Source of the DNA: Phorcus lineatus
Taxonomy: Eukaryota > Mollusca > Gastropoda > Trochida > Trochidae
Assembly: GCA_921293015.1 (NCBI GenBank)
Contig: OV121085.1
Coordinates: forward strand, 25,867,911-25,931,910
Reading direction: 5' to 3'
DNA: 64,000 nucleotides
Shown: in pieces, positions 51,818-61,496 of the stretch
How the letters are laid out: every line of letters begins with the position of its first letter
Numbering within the stretch: the stretch's first letter is position 1
Translations under genes and position numbers: made by a program
Notes under the pieces: model-generated
Told to the model about the DNA's origin: nothing
The model's database searches: none
Seen by the model: only the letters and a program-made list of their open reading frames with translations

Positions 51818-54015
51818 GTGACCTTCGGCACGATTTAATTCATCATCAGTCATGAATTATACTGCCATCAATGCTATGATGAGAAATAATTCATTACCGC
51901 ATGAATAGTTAGTTGTTGTTTTAGGTAAATCTGAACTAACCGATTGCAGAATAACAGTTAACAGGTTGTCCTGCAGGCTAGTTAACTTCCCTACAAATAT
52001 TACTACTCAATATCATTCTGACATATTTCCATAACTCACAGAGAGTTATAACTAATGAAAAGGAGAAAACATTTGTTCAATAGTAATTGAGCTATTTGTT
52101 TGGTTTATTACATACTTCACCGGAAGAAAAAATAATGTTGTTTATGACAATAGAAGCGTAAACAAACTAATTGTGTTAAGAGTTTAAGAAACCAGGTGAT
52201 ATTTTGCAGCTTTTGAATCGTGGAAATATTTAAAAATCAATCCTACGGAAATAAAAGAAATTTATACATTACACACCATTTCATGTTAGTGAACCCAAAA
52301 TGTGAGAAAAATAAAAGTTACCTCATGGTAAAAGCCCAACATCTGTTGAATTATGAAATGCACTTACAAATTACATATTGCTTGACATGAAGTCCATAAA
52401 AGTCAAACACTAACACAATGTTTCACACCCTTTTTCCAGATTGACTGAAGCTCGTTAATGAAAAAGGTGCCGGGGTACTACCACTATTTTCATATATTTG
52501 CTTATTTTTGAAAACAAAGCCATCTTCAATAGACCCGAGAAGTCTCTAAAACTGACTTCTTGTTACTATGTCTGATCCTTTCATAGAAAAAGGTGAAGCC
52601 TTTAAAAATATATTACCGAGTGTTGCATAAGAAAAACATGAAACTAAAACACAAAATATTAATTATTTACAAAAACGGAAAACAAACAAATCTACATTAA
52701 TATTTTCATATAGTTTGAAATTAATTTTGGATTATCGTTTTTCCGGCAATTTCTTAACTCTTGCATTGTACATGGTTGATTTATTTCTATTTCTATTTCA
52801 AGAATGGGAAGAAAGGCGTGAAAAGTTATAGGTTATCTGCCATCATTATTCAGTGACTAATGTTGGACGTAAATGCCAATTCATTTTCACTGAATTAGAT
52901 TACATTAATCATGAATAGAAAGTCAACAAAACATTATTTATCTTAATTTCTTGTGAAGTCGACCAGGAAGAGATTTTCAAACTTTTTAAAATTAAAGTTA
53001 GAATAATTTGACAAATAACTTTAGAACAAACAGATCTGTTGCAATAGTCATTCAATTTGTTCTTAATGGCATGTGATTTCCACTGCACTGAGTATTGGGT
53101 CTCGTTTCATTTGATAAATAGAACCTTTTCAACGTGTAGAGTCATTTATCAACTTTTTAAAATATTCTAATGTTTTGAATTTTTGTTAGTTGAACCAAAT
53201 TGAAAATTGAATTAAGATTATGTCACAGGTTTTAGACCTTGATGATGAACATCATATAAATGCACATTGTTTCCGTTTTACTTGTTATAGTTAGTGTTCA
53301 GTAGTCAAATAAGTTTATCTTATTCGTTTAGTAAAGTTTATAACGATTGAGACTAAAAAAGGACAATTCAAATTTCGCGTTCCGGTACCGTATACCGGTT
53401 ATCTGATTATTTCTTGAAAGTTTCTATACGTGTAATATGTTTTCTGCGTAGGTCAACATATACAGGGCAATGCAGCAGTACGTGGTTTCATCATGAACAA
53501 AGTAAGCACAAAGGGAGCACAGGGCTAAACTATATCATGATCCTTAGATCTTCTATGAGCTTCAATTTTCAGTTTACTTATTCCACATCTTAATTTTGAA
53601 AGCGATCTGAGAAGTTGCATTAAGGTTGATACTTTTAAATATGCCTAATGGACAATGTCATTTCAAATAATGAACAAGTATGTAAATGATAAGAGCATGC
53701 AATATCGGATGACCAGTTTTGATAGCATGTATCTCTGCAACGTTGTTTAAAGACCTTTATAACAGTAGCGAAATACCCTGTTTGGCGGATCACACTTGTG
53801 AGAAACCACATCGAAATAACAATGCTCTACCTGAAGACGTCCAGTTAGTGTCTCCATTATGATAAAGGTTTTTCCACATACCATAGCAATGACTACAATG
53901 TCTTGCATATCAACACCAATTCAATAGGTATTTGGTGTAGCAAAAGGCAATGAGATTACCCATCATCGGAGTAAAGTAAATTATGAAAATATCGCAACGA
54001 TATATACCAATCTGA
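51818..54015. other. Non-coding stretch
   Basis: Nothing recognised. Confidence 0.35.
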
Positions 54016-54019
54016 TATC

Positions 54020-54282
54020 AAGCAGTTGTTGAGTTTTTTGTCTGACTGCATAAACGATTATGGTCATCATCCATCGACAGCATCAATTATGGTACTTGAG
54101 CATATCAAGCTTGTAACACAGATTTAAAGCAAAGCCTTGACGCAAGTCTCACTATTTTGCAGAAATACCGAGAGTTCAATACCAGACTGACAGGTCTTGA
54201 CACTCATGGGAGGAAATCAAGTGTTTCCTTTTGCTGGTCCATTTCCTCCCTGTCTTGAAGTATTTATCTAAGTGGAAGCGAT
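54020..54282 (+). repeat. Dispersed repeat R7, copy 2
   Basis: Partner of 39850-40110; the near-identical 97-bp core is 54186-54282. Confidence 0.85.
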
Positions 54283-54284
54283 AT

Positions 54285-56455
54285 CGAACTGAGCAGGTCT
54301 GTCTATATCTGTCCTGCCAACACTCTCTTTTGATGAAGAAACGAAATCAATACTACAAAGCGGGTCTCCCCTTTCTCCTTCACCTTGCAACTGAAGACAT
54401 GTTTGATGCAATCCTAAACAATATACCATATTCAGACGAAACGTCTAATAATAAAGAGCCTTTAGCTTTTGAAAAACTGTTTGTTTGTATTATCTTTAAC
54501 CGAAATATAGATTTGTAGCATAACTGTTCCAGTAAAAGACGGAACGTTACTTTTCATTTCGTAAAACATTTACAAATTTAAGCACATTATATCTTAGATA
54601 CATATTTAAGTATTTTTCTTTAAAACAGTTGATAAACACAAATACTGTCGATTTATTGTGCATCGCTCTGTTGATTTCTATCCGTTGTTCAACAATAACG
54701 GGCGCAGCCTCATGGTTTGGTGACCCGCTTCGGGGTTGGATAACATGAGTGATCGAGAACTTCAAGGGAAAGTCATGTAAGTTCTACTCTTACCTTTGTA
54801 AAGAGTCTTAAAAACGACATGCCTCTTAGCATTATACATAAGTACTTTGTATGAGGTGAAGGCAATTAGAATAAGACAAAACAACGCATTCATAGCAGTT
54901 CTGCCAAACAAAACGATCTCAATTCTGAGAAAGACGTCAGCAAGTTCACATTCAATGTCAAAATAGCAACTTTGATATATTCTCCCTACGCAGAAACAGT
55001 AACAGATGCAATTCAAAGCGTGGATCCGATGAGAGATAGCCCAACGCTTGCAAATATAACGGAGAAGCTGGCTTTTCCATGTGCATTGGGACTTACATTA
55101 CTGTGCATATATACTTGTCATGTTTTCAATTCATTCCGATGAATGGCATGACCATTATTCGAATATTTTGAGCAATCTTAAATGACATATTCAGCATGTT
55201 GTAACAAAAAATTTCATTGACATTTCGATCTTTATGTCAAATAATAATTATGATCTGTGTTCAAAATCGGTTTGGATTCGATGGATTCAACTGGATACAA
55301 TATTCATCTAGTTTCGGAGACACCTGGTAATGAGGATCATTTTGCAATGAGATGTTTGATTAACTTGCTGGGTATTGGTACTTTGAATAGATAGATATAC
55401 ATACAACATGTACAAAATATACAAGATGCTTTATATTGAGCCTCTTCTAAATAGGAGAACAAAATCTTCCTGGGCTTGTATTGAGAACGATTTTGTAATA
55501 TTAGTATTTTTGTTTCATGCAAATGCAAATGTGTAATTTATCCTCTGCAATATTACAATTTGAACAGAACCTAAAAGTAGTATTGTGATGCATGAATATC
55601 GACCGTTATTGATTGGTTAATCTTTTTAGCGAATTTCATCTCAACTCTTCATACAATGGCATTGCCAGTCTTGATAGTGTGTGAGACCTGCTGTGACGTT
55701 TACGTGCTCATTAATTCCATTAGTGTTCTCAGTGATGTTGTTTGGAAAGGCCCTTCAGGATTTGGACATTAGCATTGGCAGAGAAGTGGACCGTGACGCA
55801 ATCTGTATGTGAATAAGCGAAACCTTACTGGATCAGCTCCCTTTGCTTGTCCATATTTGGATACATGTGAAGTCCGATGACCATGTTAATGTCCTGGTTT
55901 TCTGGTAAATTCCCCTGAACCACATTGAAATCAAATGTTTGTGTGTTTAATGTCTTAACTTCACACCCAACCGAATCTGTCGACCTTTCCAATAAATTAT
56001 GGGCACTTATTATTAAACACTACAAAGCAACGATGTCATCATCTTCGTCGTTGCCAACGAAATTGTGATTCATGACTGAAACAGACTTGGACACAAAATT
56101 TAAGGTTTAAATTCTTGATTTTACAATACCAGTTTGAGAGACTGCACACTTGGAAGTCTTTACAAAAAGTAGCAATAACTGGCTTTCTCGGTCGAATATC
56201 CACTTCATGTAACCGATTGCTTTTATGTTTTCTCAAAACAGGGATTTATGTAACCAGATAATGACTCAAGTAATTGACCTGAATGTAGAGACATTGGGCT
56301 CTGTTAGTATCTTGTTGACGCACACGTCTCTGGCTTCTCTGGTTCTTTTGGGTCTACAGGCTCTGATAAACATTCAAATGTATGGCAACTACAGATTGCA
56401 ATTTCAATCCTATGTACGGTGAAGTTTCTTTTTTTTGCCAATGGTCGTGTCATAA
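54285..56455. other. Non-coding stretch
   Basis: A small GC-rich island at 54697-54740 (GGGCGCAGCC, CCCGCTTCGGGG) contains the short stem CCCG-CTT-CGGG. No exon recognised. Confidence 0.35.
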
Positions 56456-56459
56456 TATA

Positions 56460-57610
56460 CATAGTAAAAAAATTGTTGCACCCCCAAAATAAAAGTTTAG
56501 TTATATCGGCACAAATTTGCAGTATCGCTTTGTGATCAATTTCGGTTATAAACTCGTTGATACAAGCCGTTTAAGCAATTGTAACCCATAATGCCGGGTG
56601 CTAGAATGTCAGAGGCTGTCAAGTGGCAGATTATTGGTCTTCTCGGAGTGGGTCTTTCTTTCAAGGAAATTGCAAGATGAACTGGAAGTCTTTACTCTAC
56701 CATAAGTTGTTTAACCAGAAAACATGCACGAACCAATGACGTGAAGAATCGCACACCGCTAGGCAGACCACGTACATGTATCACCTCCGTGAGAGAGGAT
56801 AGATCATTGCCAAGGCTAGTAAGAAGATATCCTTTCGCTTCCAGTACAACCTAATGGCTTCCACACCGTCTATTCAGTCACCAAACTGTCAAAAATAGAC
56901 TCAAGGATGCTGGATAGAAAAACAGAAGAGTAATCAAGCGACCGAAACTCAATAGCAACCACAAGTAGTTGCGTCTGCCATGGTGTAGAGAAAGACTTGG
57001 GTTGAATATAAGATCACTGAAGAAGGTTCACTGGCTAGACGAAAGCAGGTTCCTTCTGCACTCTGTGGATGGCAGGATCAGGGTTTGCAGGCGACCGGGA
57101 ATAGCGTATGTACGAGTATGGCGGGGGATCTGTGATGGTATAGGGGTACGTCTCCTTTGACTGCAAACTTGATCTTGTGACCATACGAGGTAACTTGACA
57201 GGAGATCGCCACACCCGGGAAGTCCTTGAACCTGTTACTGTGCCCCATTTTGACAACCATGCACTTGCAACAAGACCTGTTTTCATGGACGATAATGCTA
57301 GACTGCATCGTTCACGAGTTGTCAGGCAGACAATCCAGAAGAATGTCCTGACACACCGTGGTCTGCAATGAGTCCGGATCTTAATCCGCTTGAACATGTT
57401 TGGGATCTTTTGGGCCGACTGGTACAACGCAGGGATCCCCTTCTTCAGATCCTGCATAAAATGGAAGCGGCGTTACACGAGGAGTGGCAGTGATTACCAC
57501 AAGAGCGATTTCGACATCTGGTGAGGGGTATGAGGCGAAGACTTCAAGCTGTCATTGAAGTGCATGGAGGAAGTGACTGTTGCGATACTGACTGTTTTGT
57601 ACTAAATTAG
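56460..57610 (+). pseudogene. Decayed Tc1-like transposase
   Basis: The plus-strand frames follow a Tc1/mariner-superfamily (DD34E) transposase. MSEAVKWQIIGLLGVGLSFK (56606 on) is the first helix-turn-helix. NRTPLGRPRTC is the GRPR linker. VHWLDESRFLLHSVDGRIRV (57030) carries the first catalytic Asp. VTIRGNLTGDRHTREVLEP and PVFMDDNARLHRSRVV (57280) carry the second Asp. MSPDLNPLEHVWDLLGRLV (57370-57425) carries the Glu, and then come EAALHEEWQ and the VRGMRRRLQAVIEV end. Stops (for example TGA at 56678) and frameshifts (around 57100 and 57355) disable it. A possible left end with GTTGCACCCCC near 56474 was noticed, but I could not find a matching right end. Confidence 0.92.
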
Positions 57611-57614
57611 TTGA

Positions 57615-57999
57615 AATTGCCTTGTCTTTAAGCTGAAAGTTTGAACAATCATGCAAAAATGACGATTTGGAAAGACATATCAAAGTGGCATTGGTTTAAG
57701 AGGAGTACAACAGTCTCATACTCACGTTAGCGTTTCTTAAACGGAAGAGTATGTTTACTTGGAGGTTGAATGAGTTGATGATAGTATTCCCACTATCGAT
57801 ATGATAATTCTTTTTTAAAGAGTACATTTTTAGGTTAGTGTCAGTTGTTTAGGAAAATCCACAAATTAAAATTAAAATTAAATATATAAAATTTTGAGAC
57901 AATTTTTCACATTAAAAATATCATTAACATTGCTTCATCTACTTCTCTTGTTCGTGGTTACTTCCACCACTTGACTTAATACCTTATCGTGGTGTGGTG
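57615..57999. other. Non-coding stretch
   Basis: Nothing recognised. Confidence 0.35.
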
Positions 58000-58003
58000 G
58001 TTT

Positions 58004-58035
<32 letters not shown>
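58004..58035 (+). repeat. (GCCGGA)5 hexanucleotide repeat
   Basis: Five GCCGGA hexamers in AT-rich surroundings. Confidence 0.95.
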
Positions 58036-58039
58036 TTAC

Positions 58040-58275
58040 ATGGTCCTGGTAGGAGCACCCAAGCTGGACAGGTCGACGGGTAGACGCCAGACCAAATTTG
58101 TTTCGTTCTAAAAGCTGCTGTTTGTCTCTCACTATGTATTTCTTTCCGTCTTTCCCTCATGCTTTCCCTTCCTTTTCCTTGATCTATCATCTCTTTAGGA
58201 TGATTGTCACCCACGTGTTGAATGACTGAAATAATGAAAAAAAAACCCACGTTAAACCCCAAGTCACTCACTAAT
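58040..58275 (+). repeat. Probable SINE 3' portion
   Basis: Ends with CACGTTAAACCCCAAGTCAC followed by TCACT (58249-58272), the same tail type as 25350-25378. The head is not recognised, so the start is a guess. Confidence 0.4.
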
Positions 58276-58279
58276 GGTA

Positions 58280-60040
58280 CCTTGCATCCTTTGTTGAAGA
58301 TATGCAAAAAAATCATGTCTTTCATACTGTATACATATTTATATCTGTATTCTTTCACTCATAGATGCGCCTGCTATTCTCTCGTTTCTGTAACATGTAT
58401 CTGTTCTTCCCTCTCTCAACACTGTTACTGACAAACAATTGGATGGCCTCAGGCTTAACTATTTGCATAGCAAACCTGGTACAATTATTTCCATAGCATC
58501 AAGAGTATTTACAGACAGAGTTATCGATTATGTCTATCACCGTCAGCTGTTGTCAGCCGTTAGATTGAGACTTATTGCAGACTTGTTTGTGCTATTTTGG
58601 CCTGATTAGAGGAAACCATACGTGAAATTTAGAAAATATAATATCTCCGATATCATTCCTCGTCCTCTACGACTGAAGATCCTTTATATGAAGGGAATGA
58701 TAAAATCGGTAGAAAATTTAGATTTAAAAACTTACATTCCTATGTGTCCCCACTAAAGAACTTGAAATTTTTTAAAACAGTTTACGATCGCAATTTATAC
58801 TCATGATTCAGTTTTCACATAAAGAAAACGGTCTCATGCAAACTGTTTTTGAATTGTAATTCATAATTATTTTCTGTCAAGAATCCCTGCTTTATAATAC
58901 AATAATGAAATAAATTTTGTTTATGAGACACAAAGCTATTTCAATCAAATCTGTTGCTCAGTAATTACAAACTGCAACAGTAGTCAAAATCCGAGAGAAA
59001 CCCCAGCAATGTTTGAGAGCTAAAATATTTCAAGCCAAGGATCTGCAGATAACGTGTGTAAGTACAATTCAGTTTTAATTGGTGTTTTGACACGACATTT
59101 GATTAATACAATTATTTTTTGTAAACTGGAAACTACAGTTCGGCATGTGTATCGATTGAACATGTCACGTTGGGTTATTTTCACAAGGGAAATTACGCTG
59201 GAATATCATTTGATCCTGACTATTGTTTTTGCGATTTATCTGATTGGACATGCCATGCCAAAATTAACGATTATTTATCATATTAACCAATGAGAGGTGA
59301 TTTACTTATCTCATAGTTCTACTTGAGATATACCTTTATACTTTAAACAATTGTTTCAGATTTAATCAAAGCTGAAATTTACTTTTGTAAGATGATGTAT
59401 GATTGTTATGCTGAAATGATTACAATTTGGCGACCAATCAAGTATAATCTTCAACGCTAAATGCTTAGGTTGAGGAATGAACGAATCTTTGAGATTTGTA
59501 ACAGTTCATAGTGAAAATTTTCAATAGTACATGTACATGTACCAATAACACACAAGTAATAGACTCTCAGTAAATCATTACTTGAAATAAATCCATATCA
59601 CTCATTATCTAACCAGCATAATAAAGAGAGAAACTGCCCTCATTTCCTTGACAAAGGAATTGTCATTAAATGGTGATGGAGGAGTAAACCTAATCACTTT
59701 TCTTGTTAAAGTGAAAACATCTGGCACTATAGGAATGACTAATTGACTCCTAGCATGTTTATAGGAAGAAAAACATTGTTGCGCATCTAATTGAACTAAT
59801 GTTAAGAAAACAATAAAGATAAATGAACAAACACCCTGAAATATAAAACAGTATTCAAAATTGAGTAGACACATGACAATGAATCTTCGAAAGTAACTAA
59901 TTTAAATTGATCAATCATTAGGAACTGTTCTAGAGAACTCTTTTGGTAGCAATATAACATAGCATTTTTCCAGAAAGGCTTAAACACGACACTCTTTGGT
60001 AATACAACGCATTCTGCTCGTACCATAGTGCTCCAACTCG
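58280..60040. other. Non-coding stretch
   Basis: Nothing recognised; short frames only. Confidence 0.35.
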
Positions 60041-60044
60041 CCCA

Positions 60045-60200
60045 GAGGGCAAAATGTCATTACGTTACTCAGAGATATCGAGTGTGTCACCGTATACGGA
60101 CGGACCATGACACTCATAGAAGGAAATCAACTGTTTCCCTTCGCTTTCCTATTTCCTGACTATCTTAACGTATTTAAGTAAAATCAATATCGATAGATGC
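60045..60200 (+). repeat. Dispersed repeat R7, copy 3 (diverged)
   Basis: Shares GAGATATCGAGTGT/GAAATATCTAGTGT, TGACACTCATAGAAGGAAAT and CTGTTTCCCTTCGCT, then a TATTTCCTGACTATCTTAACG block, with the two better-preserved copies. Confidence 0.6.
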
Positions 60201-60204
60201 AGTT

Positions 60205-60865
60205 CACACAGTCAGTCAACAGCTTCTTCCAATGCAGGGAAGCGTTTATAGTTTCGCTGTTTATCAAAGAATCTTTATATAGTACTACCACTGACACAAG
60301 TATTAGCTGCATCCCTGAATGCAGAGAACAACACTATATTACAATTGTTACAATTCTTTATACTGTTTTTTAGCATTGAATGCATTTTGTTAACCATTAT
60401 CGCTTGAAGAAATTTACTTGTGCAATATCTTTTTACACTTCATAAATCAAATTCTAATTTTCAAAATATTGTTGGTTTTTCTTTAGATTGATGGTATTGA
60501 TCATAGATAAGGCAGACAATTTGACAAAAGACACTTTGCATTGACAACAGCAAAAGAAGTCTGAGACTTCTAAATAAGGGACTTAGACATTCACTATGTC
60601 CATTTGTGACGATGCTCAGTTTAGAGCTTAATAATATATCATGTAACTAAATCCTTGTTCTTTCTGAACACCTCCTGATAACATTCTAAACTGTCAGGAG
60701 TTGTTTCTCTCCTGCCAGCTTGTTTAGCTTAACTTGACATCACTGTAAATTGTGACCCAAGGGTTGCGACTTTCGGACCTTTCCTAATTGTTCAGTTCGC
60801 AGGGATGTCAAGAAACTTTATCTTAATGTTAAGGGATCTAATTAAGGGATAGAGTAGTGAAATTT
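60205..60865. other. Non-coding stretch upstream of the LTR
   Basis: Nothing recognised. Confidence 0.35.
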
Positions 60866-60867
60866 CC

Positions 60868-61352
60868 TGTAGTGTGGCAGTTCCCACGGAGGACTCACAC
60901 TGCACGGACACACTAGGGTAAGCCTGAATTTTTCCTTACCCTAGGCGTGTACTTTTATAAAATATTCTTAAATTGAATAAGCATTTAAATCATATTTGAT
61001 TATGTGGTTTATTGCTCAATGATATCTAGATACGGGTTAGCTGCTGCTATAGTTGTTTGAGTTAAGTTTGTTACCTTTCATTAGGTACTTACTTGTAAAG
61101 GGGATGGTTCCTTTTATTAGGTTCATCTCTTTAGATTTACAGTGTCATTTATCATAAGTATATTGGCTTGTGTCTTTAAACTGATAATATCTTAATAAAT
61201 AGTTAAACTTACAACTCTGTTGTGTGTTCTCTTGCCATTTTGATATCCCTATTTTGCATAATATATTTTATCTTCCTGTTATGGTGACTAATAATACTTG
61301 CTAATACCAAATCATAGGTTTAGTCAATCATACCCCTGACAGCACCGTGACA
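60868..61352 (+). mobile_element. Probable 5' LTR of Ty3-like retrotransposon
   Basis: Borders are tentative: it starts TGTAGTGTGG and ends CACCGTGACA. Inside, in LTR order, are a TATA box TATAAAA (60956-60962), a polyadenylation signal AATAAA (61194-61199) followed by a GT-rich stretch (TGTTGTGTGTTC, about 61216), and the primer-binding site 13 bp beyond the end. The true end could be 61365, directly at the primer site. The 3' LTR lies outside the window, so I cannot check by comparison. A perfect 10-bp stem, CTAGGGTAAG/CTTACCCTAG (60913-60922 and 60935-60944), sits just upstream of the TATA box. Confidence 0.5.
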
Positions 61353-61365
61353 GGAAAAGATAAAT

Positions 61366-61383
61366 TGGGGGCTCGTCCGGGAT
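61366..61383 (+). other. tRNA-Pro primer-binding site
   Basis: TGGGGGCTCGTCCGGGAT is an 18-nt match to the 3' end complement of tRNA-Pro, the same primer-binding sequence known from gammaretroviruses such as murine leukaemia virus. It lies between the probable LTR and the Gag start, where minus-strand DNA priming is expected. Confidence 0.88.
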
Positions 61384-61496
61384 AATTTTAATTGGCGCTT
61401 TCTTTAGAGTCAGATTCGGGATAGAATAACTTAGGTAATTTACCGTACTATTCTTGTTTTGGTACCACTTTTGAAAAATTGTTTACTTGAGTCAAA

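Noticed and set aside
56460-57610. Complete Tc1 element with terminal inverted repeats
   Set aside because: A candidate left end near 56474 has no matching inverted right end downstream, so only the coding relic is reported.
57984-58358. 124-codon minus-strand frame with an LRLRLR end
   Set aside because: It crosses a hexanucleotide repeat and a SINE-like tail; no domain recognised.
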